A stretch of 64,000 nt of DNA, from positions 1 through 64,000 of the forward strand of contig CAKOYV010000004.1 of NCBI GenBank assembly GCA_934131005.1, given 5' to 3'. This stretch comes from an uncultured Bacilli bacterium (GTDB lineage Bacteria; Bacillota_I; Bacilli_A; RF39; UBA660). Made by a program: the position numbers and the translations under genes. Below, piece by piece: positions 18,182-28,610 of the stretch (position 1 is the first letter of the stretch; each line of letters opens with the position of its first letter). Below the pieces are notes generated by a model. That model ran no database searches, was not told the DNA's origin, and saw only the letters and a list, made by a program, of their open reading frames with translations.

Positions 18182-19819
18182 CTAATATTTAAATTTATAA
18201 GTCAAATTAGGCTTAATAGTATAAGTATTAAAACTCAAAGACACTAACTTAATAGTTAAAATATCACCATTTTTTTTACTTAAGTTTAATCCTGATATAT
18301 CAAAATAACAATCACTACCACTTATTTCACTAATATTCCCTTTTGTTGGTATACTATTAGTAGAAACAATTTGACCATTCAAAAGTAAATTAATAGATCC
18401 TCCCACAATAGTATAATTATTATCAAAAGATATTTTATAATAAACCTTATTATTAACAACCTTCAAAGCAGTAAGAGTCATACTAGGAATTTCTGTATAA
18501 GTACCAAACTTATCAAAAGTATTCTCTCGAGTTTTCCCTTTATCATTATAAGAATATTTAAAAGTCAAATTATAATAAACATTGGGTACAAGATTTCTAA
18601 TTACGATAGAAGTATCAGTCTTAGATAAATAAACAATATTAACTTTAGAAGTAACAGTATTTTCTACTTCAACATAAACACTCTTATATTCATTATTAGG
18701 ATCATAAACAACATAATCAACTCCAATAGAATCTATATTTGGTGAAACCCTAATAACTGATGTATTTTTAGTAGCTTTAACAATTTTATCAACAGTAGAA
18801 TCACTAATACCACTATCATAATTATTATTATAAGTAGAATTACTACCTTGGGTTGTACCATTTCCACTAATACCAGTACCTCCCCCAGTCAAGCTACCAT
18901 TACCACTTCCACCATTAGAACTGCCAGTTCCAGATCCATTACCATTATTAGAGCCGCCTGTTCCAGAACTATTTCCGTTACCAGAACCACTTCCTGAGCC
19001 ATTTCCACCAGTACCAGTTCCATCTGTACCATTTCCTGTGCCACTACCATTACCAGTTCCAGTACCATCACCAGATCCACTTCCACTATTTCCATTAGAA
19101 TTAGACTTATCACTCTTACCATCTTTATTCTTACTATCAGCATTCAAATTATAGGTCTTTTCATCATATTTATTTGTACTACCAATAATTTTCTTTAAAT
19201 TAATATCATCTTTTCCAAAATTTAAAGTTTCATTAGCAATATCAAAAACATAAGCTGAAGTTTTAAGCTTCGTAGGCGTAATTGTCTTAAAACTAACTTT
19301 ATCATTAAGAAGTGTAGCATTTCCAGACTTATCTAAATTAACAATCAAATAATTACTAGTAATAAGATCTGAATTAACAGCCTCAATAGTCCTATCGATT
19401 ATTAAATACTCTCTATCTGCCAATTTATAAAAACTAGAAGCAACTGAACTTTTAATTTTATTTTCATCCTTAATTACTTTTACATCACCATTTTTTTGAA
19501 CATTATAAAATTTTCCATACAAAGTAATATCACCATTATTAGAATTATAAACAACTGAATGTTTACCAAGATTAATATTTTCACCATTATATTTCAAATA
19601 ATAATCTCCACCCCATTTAATTTTCATAGTACTATCGCTATCAGTTGTAATCATATTCTTATCACTATCAAATAAAATTGAACCAGTAGGAATACTATAG
19701 GCAGTTTTAGCAACTTCCATTGATTTTTTAAGAAATAAAGAAAATATAACAATAAATACTACAAACAAAATAAGTATTATTATTATTGTTTTCTTTGTCT
19801 TACTATTATATTTTCTCAT
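18182..19819 (-). CDS. Surface protein with Gly/Ser/Thr-rich linker and FN3-like domain
   Basis: 545 residues. N-terminal membrane anchor (IIIILILFVVFIVIFSLFLK, about residues 12-31), an extracellular beta-rich module to about residue 230, a long Gly/Ser/Thr/Asn-rich flexible linker (about 236-343), and C-terminal beta-sandwich segments with FN3-like motifs such as LVPNVYYNLTFKYSYNDKGK. No sortase signal at the C-terminus, so it should hang outward from its N-terminal anchor. Same architecture in miniature as the gene upstream. GGGAGG precedes the ATG. The linker DNA is repetitive and also leaves an open reverse-frame stretch that is not a gene. Confidence 0.8.
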   Translation of the reverse strand: MRKYNSKTKKTIIIILILFVVFIVIFSLFLKKSMEVAKTAYSIPTGSILFDSDKNMITTDSDSTMKIKWGGDYYLKYNGENINLGKHSVVYNSNNGDITLYGKFYNVQKNGDVKVIKDENKIKSSVASSFYKLADREYLIIDRTIEAVNSDLITSNYLIVNLDKSGNATLLNDKVSFKTITPTKLKTSAYVFDIANETLNFGKDDINLKKIIGSTNKYDEKTYNLNADSKNKDGKSDKSNSNGNSGSGSGDGTGTGNGSGTGNGTDGTGTGGNGSGSGSGNGNSSGTGGSNNGNGSGTGSSNGGSGNGSLTGGGTGISGNGTTQGSNSTYNNNYDSGISDSTVDKIVKATKNTSVIRVSPNIDSIGVDYVVYDPNNEYKSVYVEVENTVTSKVNIVYLSKTDTSIVIRNLVPNVYYNLTFKYSYNDKGKTRENTFDKFGTYTEIPSMTLTALKVVNNKVYYKISFDNNYTIVGGSINLLLNGQIVSTNSIPTKGNISEISGSDCYFDISGLNLSKKNGDILTIKLVSLSFNTYTIKPNLTYKFKY

Positions 19820-19836
19820 TTAAATTCCTCCCATTA

Positions 19837-22800
19837 TCATAAATTAAGTATTGTTGTAAACGTTTGATTACCAGTAGCCTTATCTGTAAGTTGTACTTCA
19901 TTTTTGCCATCTAAATACCAATACTGTGTAGAAATAATATACGTATTACCACTTCTTAATGTAAAACTAGTATCACTAGACGCTGCTAAATCCAAAGTAA
20001 GTTTTGGTGTTCTATCAGAAAGAACAGTAAAAATATTACTATTATCCGCACCAATTGCATACTCACCACTAGCCTTACTACTACCACCTTTTAATGAAAT
20101 AGTATACTTAACTCTTACTATATTCTGAGTCATATTAGAAGCACCATTATAAGTAAGAACAACTTTCTGATTACCATTTTGTTGGGCTGTAATAGTACCC
20201 AAAGTAATACCAGCATCAATTGGTGTATAAATGAAATCTGTAAATGGTGTCGTCGATACTTTCTCAGATTCACTAAAACCATTATTATTTCTATAAGTAT
20301 CATAAGAAAGTTCTAGATAATATAACGTATTAGCACTTAAATTTTTGAAAGTTATAACATTAGCACCAATTGTTTTAGCACTTAATTCCCGGCTTTCAAT
20401 AATACTACCTTTTTCATTCTTCAAAATAGCATAATACTTACCATATTTAATAACATAATGTTGGTCTGTTATAGTAGGTACAAATTGAATATAATAACCA
20501 TTACCTTCTTTATAACCGGACTCCAAAGTATTATTTAAATTAAACGAAGCCTCTTCTAAAGTTGGAATAGTAATATTATAATTTACCTCACCACTAACAG
20601 TCTTATCACCAGTTGTACTCAAACTATCATTTTTATAAAGTATAACCTTATTATCCTCATCATAATTACCATTAGTATAAGGAATAGCATAAACAACTAA
20701 TTTATAATATTCTCCACCAAAAACAAAATCATCACCATTAAAAATATACTTATTATCAACATTATTAACACTACTCAAATCTTTTTTATCAACTTGAATA
20801 TAGCACCCCTTAACATAACCATCACTAGCAACTCCTATATCATTAATATTACAACTACTAGGACTCTTTCCATCAAAATTAACACTCTTTCCATCCTTAT
20901 CAAATAATTCAAACCTAACCTTATAATTATCTGTATTCTTAAATTTTAATCTCCAATTAACTTCTTTATCAGATGATTCATTATTATATGCAACAGGCTT
21001 AACAGAAAAAGTAATTTTCTCTAACATATCATTAGCTCCTAATGTTTTAGCCTCATAAGTCTTAACATTATAACCATTCTTAGAATTCATATCATAAAGT
21101 CTTGTATACTTTCCATTCAAGTAAGCATATATATGAACATAATAAGTAGTATCAGGTTTTAAATTATCATAACTAACAGCTTCACTAACAGCTTCATTTC
21201 CTTGAATAGTTATATTACTAGACAAAGTTCCCAATTTATTTTGACCATCAGCATCACTATATATTTCATAATAAAATTTATTATCCTCACGACCATCCTT
21301 AGTAAACTGGCCATACACACCAGTAGATTTAACATTAAGTTTAATACTATTAATAGTACTACCACTAGTATCTAGAGAAACCATTGGCGTAATACTATCA
21401 AACTTATAACTATCACTAGCACTCTTTAAATTAGCAACTTTTAACTTTTTAGCATTATATCCTGAATAACTACGAGAACCATTATTAAATACAATACCAT
21501 TATTTGTAAAAGACAAATCATAATTTATACCAATATTATTAGCAATATTACCTGTATAATAAGAAGTTCCTAGCATAGGATCATATTTATTCGTACTCTG
21601 CAAATTATTATACAAATACATCTGTGCATCATCAACATCATACTTATTTTTCAACATATATATACCATTAATACTATCCTCTTCCTTATCAGTAGTATCA
21701 GTATCACTACCAGCATTATATATATTCAAATACCTATTCTTAACTTTATTTTCTAAAATCAAACCATTATCAAAATTTTGATTAATACCAACAAGTCCAC
21801 TATCATAATAATTATAAACAGATACTTTCAAATTACTTCCCATGTATTTGCTAATATTAGCATAATCAATAGCTATATACTTTTCTGTATTTATAATCTC
21901 CTTACCATCTTCATCATACCTACCAGTTGGAACGGAATCACTACTAAGACGAGAAGCTAAGAAATATCTAATATAATCTGACTCTTTGCCACTATTATCA
22001 TGAATAACAACTCTATATGCAACAGCTCTATCATTAACTTCATTATTCATAAGTTTAATTTTCAAAATATTATTATTCTCATTAACAAGTTGATAGTTAT
22101 TAGAATTATCATAATTATATTCAGATTCAAACTCATTATTAGATATTTCTACATAACTAGATTTACCTTTTGTATTTTTTTTATTTAAATATATAGAATA
22201 TTTACCCCTATTACCAACAGGAACTGTAATATCATGATAATTATCATCTACAACTATATCATCACCAACAGCCTCTTCCTTGCCATCTGAAACACTATAA
22301 TATAATTTTTTATCATACAAAGCATTATCAACATCACTAATACTATATCTATAAGTAACACTATTAGCACTACTCTTTGAAATATATTGATTATATATAG
22401 GCATTTGTCTATCAATACTAATATTATTCTCAAACTTACTATTAGTATAAACTGGATTATCACCTTTTTCAGTTGTAAAATTCAACTCATAACTAACCTT
22501 ATAATCATATCCTCTAGTAAAATATTTTTTTCCATCATCAAGTTCACTAGAATCTAGATAAATAGTTTGTGTCTTAGGCTGATATTTATTCCCCATATCA
22601 ACACTAACTCGTTTTATTTCCCTTTTAGTCGTAGAATTATATATAACATAATCTACAACTACCTTCTCATAAGTAAAAGCTGAATCTACAAATGCATCAC
22701 TCAAACTATTTGTAATTGTTAAACCAACTACTGTATCATCATTTAAATCATCTAAGTTTTTAACACTCTTAGAAAGTAAAGCATATTCATCAGCTGTTAA

Positions 22801-25569
22801 ATTCTTCTTTTGTATCTGAGTAACATCTATATATTTATACTGAGAATTTGTCTCAATTCTAGAATCTAAATAATAACTAGGCGTAAGTTTAAATGTATAA
22901 ATATTATCTTCTACTTTAATCTCATTATGTCCAGTTGAATCAAGTACTTTATCAACCTCAACCGTATAAGTACCATTTAGAGTTCCTGTACTATTATTCG
23001 TAATATCTATCATTTTTTGTAAAGTATTTAACTGTCCTAACTTACTATTAGTAAACAAACTATTAGTAATAGTATAATTACTAAAGAAATCTTGAATAGT
23101 ACCCTTATCCGTAATAGTATAACTACCAATAAGTTTATCTTCAACATTATAACTACCACTATATAACTTCAAAGAAATACTAGAAACCTCTTCCTCAATA
23201 TTAGAGTCCTGTGGTTTACTAAACATAGCATCAAAAGTTACAACATTAGCTGAATTAGGTGTACCATCCTTATTTTCACCACTCTTATTATCTCCAATAA
23301 TTTTTAATTTTAAATTCTCACTTTCATCTGTTTTTATATGGAAAGCATCACCTATTTGAACATCTTTATGTAAAACATTATCATCATCATAATAATTACC
23401 ATAAATTTTAACTACATAAGTAGTATTTGATGACAAATCTGAAAATGTCAAATCAGTGCTTAAAGTACTTCCACTAATTCCAATTATTTTATCATTCTCA
23501 CTAGTCTCATCATCACCTAATTTGTAATATCTTAAGGTAAATGAATTAGCCTCATTCAAACATTTTCTTCCATTAATAGGCACCGAACAATTAGCATCCA
23601 CTAATTTTAAGACACCACTAACTTTATTCATTGTAGCCGTTGTCTGCTCAAATGTTACATTAGGCTTACTTTTAATTAAAAAATTACCACTATAATCAGT
23701 AGAAACCTCTCTCACCATTTCATTATCATTATATTGGGCTACTATCTTACACCTATAGTCAACACCTGTTTTTAATTCTTCAATTTGATTCAAATCTAAA
23801 ACCAATTCATCAGCATCATTTTTAACAACTGAATAAACAGCTTCCGGCTCATTACCACTACTATCTATATCATCAGCTTTATAAAAATAATAAGTATAAG
23901 ATAAAATAGCTTCATCTGGATCATCTATTTTATTTAATTTAATATTAAACTTAACCTCTTCAGCATTAGGAGTTACTTTTATTTCTGATAATTCTGGTGT
24001 TTTTCTTAATGTTGTATCTATTCTATTAATTGTATAAACATCAGTATAAGCAACATTATCAATCCAAACAGTATCTATACTAACAGAATAACTACTATTA
24101 GATTTCAATCCCTTAAATTCAATTAATGATGAGATATCATTTGTAGACACTATATATTGACTATTTTCTATATCTCTATTACTACCATTATTATCATAAA
24201 TACTAACTCTAACCTTGCTAACAGCAGAATTTTCATCAAAAATAACATTATAAGCCAAACTATCAGAAGTAGAATATTCACGTTCCAAAGAAACACCTAA
24301 ACCATCTGTTTTAAAAGTCTTTTGAAAATATTGCTTTTCTTTATCACTACCAGATTCAACTATTATCAAATTATATTGAGACTCAGGTAACAAAGCATCT
24401 TTATTTACTTTAAAAGTTCCATTTACTTTCGAAATAACTTTTCCATCTATTTCTTTCTTGCCATTAGAAACATTAGTCAAATAAGCACGTAACTCACCCT
24501 TAACTGCTGATACATTATTTAACTGAAACGAAACATCAATAGAAGTTGCTGTAACCGAAGCCTTAATCATTTCTATTTGAGCAGAATCGGTTGTACTCTT
24601 ACCTCCACTACCATTTCCATTACCACTTCCATTTGCTCCATCTTCTGAAGATGCACCATCAGCACCTAAACCATCATCCCCAGTACCATTTCCATTACCA
24701 CTTCCACCATTACTCAAATCTCCTCCAACATTAACCCCTGTACCATCACCACTATTATCACTACTACCACTACCAGTTCCATCACCACTGCCAGAGCCAC
24801 CATTTCCTGAATTAGAATCATTAGTAACACTATCCAAATCAATATTCTCATCACCACTTATTGTAATTTGTGATAATAACATCTTAGCTTTACCATCATA
24901 ATAAATCTTTTCACTACCTAAATCTATTATAATTTTATCACCAATATAAACATACGAATCTTGAGCTGTAACCTGATAAGACTTATCTTTATTAACTATC
25001 TTAACAATTCCCTTATCAATAAACAAAACTTCAAAATAATCACCACTAACTTTATCATTTAAGCCAGGTACTTGTAAGGATAAATTCTTACCAGCGATTA
25101 TATATTTTTTATCACTTATTCTTCCCACGAAAGAAGAAACACTAATATTTTTTTTATTACTACTAACATTATAATTACCATTCTTATAATCAATAACATT
25201 ATTAGCAGGAACATTATAATAAGAAATAATAGATGAATTAATATCTGCTAAATTAACTAAAGCTCCCTTTTTTAAAAAACTAATAGATCCATTTGAATAG
25301 TGAACAAAACTAGCCTGATCAACTGCTATTGATTTATTACTTTTATCTTTAAAAGCAATATCATTATCAGCATTCTTTTTATATTTAGTATCCCCAGTAA
25401 AATAATACTTACTATTTTTCTTAGTCGTAGTTGCTAAAACATAACCATCACTACCAAAAGAAAGTGAAGTATCTTTATGTAACATAACAGCCCCAACAAT
25501 TAATAATACTAATGTTACTACACAAGATAAAATAATAAATAAAAACTTATTCTTTATAAACTTTAGCAT
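19837..25569 (-). CDS. Giant N-terminally anchored surface protein with FN3-like repeats
   Basis: About 1,910 residues. Start taken at ATG 25569 (MLKFIKNKF) with GGTGA just upstream; an in-frame GTG lies four codons earlier. Order: signal-anchor helix (FIILSCVVTLVLLIVGAVML), a beta-rich module shared with the two following genes, a Gly/Ser/Asp-rich linker (about 250-330), then many beta-sandwich modules with recurring FN3-type cores (SNTTYVVKIYGNYY, KPDTTYYVHIYAYL, SANTLYYLELSYDT). It ends in a folded domain without LPxTG/NPQT signal or membrane helix. It is the first gene of a three-gene operon with a perfect consensus promoter. Likely an extended adhesin or surface stalk; the ligand is unknown. 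Confidence 0.85.
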   Translation of the reverse strand: MLKFIKNKFLFIILSCVVTLVLLIVGAVMLHKDTSLSFGSDGYVLATTTKKNSKYYFTGDTKYKKNADNDIAFKDKSNKSIAVDQASFVHYSNGSISFLKKGALVNLADINSSIISYYNVPANNVIDYKNGNYNVSSNKKNISVSSFVGRISDKKYIIAGKNLSLQVPGLNDKVSGDYFEVLFIDKGIVKIVNKDKSYQVTAQDSYVYIGDKIIIDLGSEKIYYDGKAKMLLSQITISGDENIDLDSVTNDSNSGNGGSGSGDGTGSGSSDNSGDGTGVNVGGDLSNGGSGNGNGTGDDGLGADGASSEDGANGSGNGNGSGGKSTTDSAQIEMIKASVTATSIDVSFQLNNVSAVKGELRAYLTNVSNGKKEIDGKVISKVNGTFKVNKDALLPESQYNLIIVESGSDKEKQYFQKTFKTDGLGVSLEREYSTSDSLAYNVIFDENSAVSKVRVSIYDNNGSNRDIENSQYIVSTNDISSLIEFKGLKSNSSYSVSIDTVWIDNVAYTDVYTINRIDTTLRKTPELSEIKVTPNAEEVKFNIKLNKIDDPDEAILSYTYYFYKADDIDSSGNEPEAVYSVVKNDADELVLDLNQIEELKTGVDYRCKIVAQYNDNEMVREVSTDYSGNFLIKSKPNVTFEQTTATMNKVSGVLKLVDANCSVPINGRKCLNEANSFTLRYYKLGDDETSENDKIIGISGSTLSTDLTFSDLSSNTTYVVKIYGNYYDDDNVLHKDVQIGDAFHIKTDESENLKLKIIGDNKSGENKDGTPNSANVVTFDAMFSKPQDSNIEEEVSSISLKLYSGSYNVEDKLIGSYTITDKGTIQDFFSNYTITNSLFTNSKLGQLNTLQKMIDITNNSTGTLNGTYTVEVDKVLDSTGHNEIKVEDNIYTFKLTPSYYLDSRIETNSQYKYIDVTQIQKKNLTADEYALLSKSVKNLDDLNDDTVVGLTITNSLSDAFVDSAFTYEKVVVDYVIYNSTTKREIKRVSVDMGNKYQPKTQTIYLDSSELDDGKKYFTRGYDYKVSYELNFTTEKGDNPVYTNSKFENNISIDRQMPIYNQYISKSSANSVTYRYSISDVDNALYDKKLYYSVSDGKEEAVGDDIVVDDNYHDITVPVGNRGKYSIYLNKKNTKGKSSYVEISNNEFESEYNYDNSNNYQLVNENNNILKIKLMNNEVNDRAVAYRVVIHDNSGKESDYIRYFLASRLSSDSVPTGRYDEDGKEIINTEKYIAIDYANISKYMGSNLKVSVYNYYDSGLVGINQNFDNGLILENKVKNRYLNIYNAGSDTDTTDKEEDSINGIYMLKNKYDVDDAQMYLYNNLQSTNKYDPMLGTSYYTGNIANNIGINYDLSFTNNGIVFNNGSRSYSGYNAKKLKVANLKSASDSYKFDSITPMVSLDTSGSTINSIKLNVKSTGVYGQFTKDGREDNKFYYEIYSDADGQNKLGTLSSNITIQGNEAVSEAVSYDNLKPDTTYYVHIYAYLNGKYTRLYDMNSKNGYNVKTYEAKTLGANDMLEKITFSVKPVAYNNESSDKEVNWRLKFKNTDNYKVRFELFDKDGKSVNFDGKSPSSCNINDIGVASDGYVKGCYIQVDKKDLSSVNNVDNKYIFNGDDFVFGGEYYKLVVYAIPYTNGNYDEDNKVILYKNDSLSTTGDKTVSGEVNYNITIPTLEEASFNLNNTLESGYKEGNGYYIQFVPTITDQHYVIKYGKYYAILKNEKGSIIESRELSAKTIGANVITFKNLSANTLYYLELSYDTYRNNNGFSESEKVSTTPFTDFIYTPIDAGITLGTITAQQNGNQKVVLTYNGASNMTQNIVRVKYTISLKGGSSKASGEYAIGADNSNIFTVLSDRTPKLTLDLAASSDTSFTLRSGNTYIISTQYWYLDGKNEVQLTDKATGNQTFTTILNL

Positions 25570-25600
25570 ACATTCACCCACTATTCTATTTTATAAGACA

Positions 25601-25629
25601 ATTATATCATTCCAAATATTTATTGTCAA
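25601..25629 (-). promoter_or_regulatory. Consensus promoter of the giant surface-protein operon
   Basis: On the minus strand TTGACA (25624-25629) and TATAAT (25601-25606), both perfect, with a 17-base spacer, about 30 bases before the start codon. It implies strong expression. Confidence 0.88.
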
Positions 25630-25663
25630 TTTCAAGTAATATGTTTTTTAATATTTTAAACAC

Positions 25664-25688
25664 AAAAAAAGGAAGCATTTAAACTTCC
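25664..25688 (-). terminator. Terminator after ftsQ
   Basis: On the minus strand GGAAG and CTTCC (25671-25688) form a hairpin with an 8-base loop followed by seven T, shortly after the ftsQ stop at 25696. Confidence 0.75.
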
Positions 25689-25695
25689 CATAACA

Positions 25696-26541
25696 TTATT
25701 CACTATCATCACTTGCATTATTAGATGTAGCGCTATTAGCACTAGAATTATCAGAATCATTAGAAGAACTATTACTCGTTAAATTATCACTATTAGATGA
25801 ATTATTTGCATCATCAGTAACACTACTAGTATCAGAAGAATTGCTATCACTTGATTTAACATCAACATAATCACCACTATCAAGATAAATAATTCCTTTT
25901 TTATTTCCCATTTTATCTCTTATTTTATTATATTTATTCAATTTTTTTATCTTAGTCAAAGTAATATAAACCGAATTACCATCATCCATATATAATAAAA
26001 ATCTCATCTTATCAACTGAAACAGGACTATACTCAATCTGAGACACTTGACGTAATATATTACTATCAACTTGCCCAAATCTCTTCACAAATTCTGAAAA
26101 AATCTTACTATCTACATTATTATTTAAAACTGGAACATCACTAACATTATAAACATTATTAACAATCTTACCACTTGATAAAATCAGCTTATTATCACTA
26201 GAGAAAATAGCAATGGGCTTATATTCCAAAACTTTTATATCAATAACATTTCCAAGTTTCTTCCTAACAGAAACATCTCTTATATAATCGTCTTTCTTTA
26301 AAATATTTACAACATCACGAGAAGAAGTCAGCAAAAATGAAGGATAATACACCAACTTAGATTCATTAATAATAACATCATCACTTAAAATATCATTACC
26401 ACTTATATAGATATTTTTTATAGGCATTTTAAAAGCATAATAAACTGTTAATCCTATAATTAAAATAACTATAAAAAATATTAATATATTTTTAATTTTT
26501 AATACCCTCTTTTTTTTCTTCTTCCCTGCCACAACAATCAC
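25696..26541 (-). CDS. ftsQ: Cell division protein FtsQ/DivIB
   Basis: 281 residues: basic cytoplasmic N-terminus (GKKKKKRVLKIK), one transmembrane helix, then a POTRA domain beginning MPIKNIYISGNDILSDDVII and the beta domain with DIKVLEYKPIAIF. The C-terminal tail is a Ser/Asn/Asp low-complexity stretch. FtsQ/DivIB links early and late divisome proteins at the septal membrane. It directly abuts murB (GTG start at the murB stop; a second GTG three codons later has the better spaced GGTGA), as in the dcw cluster of other Firmicutes. A terminator follows. Confidence 0.9.
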   Translation of the reverse strand: MIVVAGKKKKKRVLKIKNILIFFIVILIIGLTVYYAFKMPIKNIYISGNDILSDDVIINESKLVYYPSFLLTSSRDVVNILKKDDYIRDVSVRKKLGNVIDIKVLEYKPIAIFSSDNKLILSSGKIVNNVYNVSDVPVLNNNVDSKIFSEFVKRFGQVDSNILRQVSQIEYSPVSVDKMRFLLYMDDGNSVYITLTKIKKLNKYNKIRDKMGNKKGIIYLDSGDYVDVKSSDSNSSDTSSVTDDANNSSNSDNLTSNSSSNDSDNSSANSATSNNASDDSE

Positions 26542-27432
26542 CTAATCTATAATTATTTGTTCCAACAATAACTCTACATTATATTTTTTATAAACTTCAT
26601 CTCTAACTTTATTTATTAATAAAACAATATCCCTACCAGTAGCATTATTATAATTAATAATAAAATTCGCATGCTTCATACTAACCATAGCCCCACCAAT
26701 TGTATAACCTTTAAGTCCACATGATTCTATAAGAGCACCTGCATACATTCCCTCTGGATTACGAAAAACAGAACCAGCTGAAGGATAATTAAGAGGTTGT
26801 GCCTCTATTCTTCTAATTCTCCTTCTACTAATAATCTCTAGCATCTCATCAACACAGCCAGGCTCTAAATTTAGAGTACAAGATACAATGATATAATCAT
26901 GATTACTTTTAAAAAAAGAATCTCTATAAGCAAAATTCAACTCCTCATTCTTCATATAAACAAATTCCAAATCAGGATTTAATACTAAAACACCACTAAC
27001 AACAGAAGATAATGACTGCTTATAAGCACCCGCATTCATAGCAACCGAAGCACCAATATTACCAGGAATTCCACTAGCAAACTCCAAACCAGATAGTCCC
27101 CTCAAAGTAGCATACAAAGACAATTTTATCAACGAATATCCTGTCTCTACCTCAATAACATTACCATTAACAGAAATATTTTTCATTCGGTCAAGTTTTA
27201 TAATGACACCATCATAATAAGATTTAGAAAAAATAACATTACTACCATTACCTAATACCAAATACTTAAAATCATTACTCTTAAGAAAAGAAACAAGACT
27301 AGCTAATTCTTCCTTACTCTTAGGAAAAACTAATACCCGACAAATAACATCAATCTTATAAGAATTATAATTCTTTAAACTAGCTTCCTCATAATATTCA
27401 AAGTTATTCTCATCAATAAAATTTCTTATCAT
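26542..27432 (-). CDS. murB: UDP-N-acetylenolpyruvoylglucosamine reductase MurB
   Basis: FAD enzyme that reduces UDP-GlcNAc-enolpyruvate to UDP-MurNAc. The FAD-binding segment VLGNGSNVIF is near residue 60, and ASGIPGNIGASVAMNAGAY is the family signature. The catalytic serine and following segment are in YPSAGSVFRNPEGMYAG, and the C-terminal HANFIINYNNATGRDI is typical. The 296-residue length fits type II MurB, the form common in Gram-positives. It overlaps the end of murG by 20 bases and abuts ftsQ, forming murG-murB-ftsQ. Confidence 0.95.
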   Translation of the reverse strand: MIRNFIDENNFEYYEEASLKNYNSYKIDVICRVLVFPKSKEELASLVSFLKSNDFKYLVLGNGSNVIFSKSYYDGVIIKLDRMKNISVNGNVIEVETGYSLIKLSLYATLRGLSGLEFASGIPGNIGASVAMNAGAYKQSLSSVVSGVLVLNPDLEFVYMKNEELNFAYRDSFFKSNHDYIIVSCTLNLEPGCVDEMLEIISRRRIRRIEAQPLNYPSAGSVFRNPEGMYAGALIESCGLKGYTIGGAMVSMKHANFIINYNNATGRDIVLLINKVRDEVYKKYNVELLLEQIIID

Positions 27433-28507
27433 CCAAAATCATTTCCTTTAAAATATTATAAATTCTACTAGAAGAATCTTTTATTCCTAACTTGCTTATA
27501 TTATTCTTTAACTCATTATACCTCTTCTCATTAGAAATTACATCATCTACCATCTTAATAAAGGTATTTTTAGCTAAATCTTTCTCCTCTAACATTAAAG
27601 CCGCATTTTGTGAAACTAAATCCATAGCATTCTTATATTGATGATTATTTGTGACATAAGGACTCGGAATAAAAATAGTTGGAATACCCAAAGCCATAAT
27701 TTCACTCATTGTACTAGCACCTGCTCTAGATACCATAAGATCAGTACGCTTCATCAATGCTGGCAAATTTTCAATAAATGGCACCACCTTAACATTATTA
27801 GGAAATCTTCTATTTTTTAACTTATCATAATAATTATTTCCTGTTACAAAAACAACTTCATATTTTTTATTTCTAAATCCATATATATATTCAATCATTT
27901 TATCATTAACAGTCTTGCTTCCTAAACTTCCCATTACTATCAAAACGAGTTTTTTATCATCACTAAGACCAAATGAACTCTTATCAGCAGCCGGAGTTAA
28001 AATAGCTTTCTCACTACAAGGATTTCCTGTTAATACAACCTTATCCTTAGGAAACTCTGAAATAGTAGATTCAAAACTAACTCCAATTTTTGAAGCATAC
28101 TTACTTAAAAATTTATTAGAAAGACCAACAACAGAATTTTGTTCATGAATAAAAGTCTTACATCCAAGCTTATGCGCAGCCCAAATAACAGGTGCAGTAA
28201 CATATCCACCAGCTCCTATAACAACATCAGGCTTAAACTCTTTAATAATTTTTAAACATCTCTTTCTAGCCTTAAGAAATTTAGATAAAGCCTTAACATT
28301 ATCCAAAGTTAATTTTCTCTTAAGACCATATATCTCAATAGCCTCATATGGAATTCCTAGTTTAGGGATTATTTCCTTCTCCATCCTATTATGAGTTCCA
28401 ATATATAAAAACTCACTATTAGCTTCTTCTTGTTTTATTTTATTAATAATCGCTAAGGCAGGATATATATGACCACCTGTACCACCAGCACTTATTATAA
28501 CTCGCAT
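27413..28507 (-). CDS. murG: Lipid II synthase MurG
   Basis: GT28 family glycosyltransferase that adds GlcNAc to lipid I at the inner face of the membrane. About 364 residues. The N-terminal glycine loop ISAGGTGGHIYPALAI, IGAGGYVTAPVIWAA and the C-terminal donor-binding SRAGASTMSEIMALGIP are all present. I take ATG 28507 (MRVIISAGG) with AGAGGTGAT upstream; a GTG three codons earlier lies inside that ribosome binding site. First gene of murG-murB-ftsQ, with its own promoter after the prepilin peptidase gene. Confidence 0.95.
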   Translation of the reverse strand: MRVIISAGGTGGHIYPALAIINKIKQEEANSEFLYIGTHNRMEKEIIPKLGIPYEAIEIYGLKRKLTLDNVKALSKFLKARKRCLKIIKEFKPDVVIGAGGYVTAPVIWAAHKLGCKTFIHEQNSVVGLSNKFLSKYASKIGVSFESTISEFPKDKVVLTGNPCSEKAILTPAADKSSFGLSDDKKLVLIVMGSLGSKTVNDKMIEYIYGFRNKKYEVVFVTGNNYYDKLKNRRFPNNVKVVPFIENLPALMKRTDLMVSRAGASTMSEIMALGIPTIFIPSPYVTNNHQYKNAMDLVSQNAALMLEEKDLAKNTFIKMVDDVISNEKRYNELKNNISKLGIKDSSSRIYNILKEMILDDKKFY

Positions 28508-28572
28508 ACTAATCACCTCTTGTATATGATATTATAACATTTTTTTTCATAAAAGTAATTATTTACACTATA

Positions 28573-28603
28573 ATTATACATTTTTTCCAAAAAGTTATGT
28601 CAA
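28573..28603 (-). promoter_or_regulatory. Probable promoter of murG
   Basis: On the minus strand TTGACA (28598-28603) and TATAAT (28573-28578) are both consensus but 19 bases apart, which is longer than ideal. Confidence 0.5.
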
Positions 28604-28610
28604 AACTCCT

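Noticed and set aside
18790..19110. Repetitive DNA resembling a CRISPR or minisatellite array, with an open reverse-type frame
   Set aside because: It is the Gly/Ser/Thr-rich linker of the 545-residue surface protein. The repeat comes from codon repetition and the other-frame stretch has no start site or plausible product. The same holds for 24590-24830.
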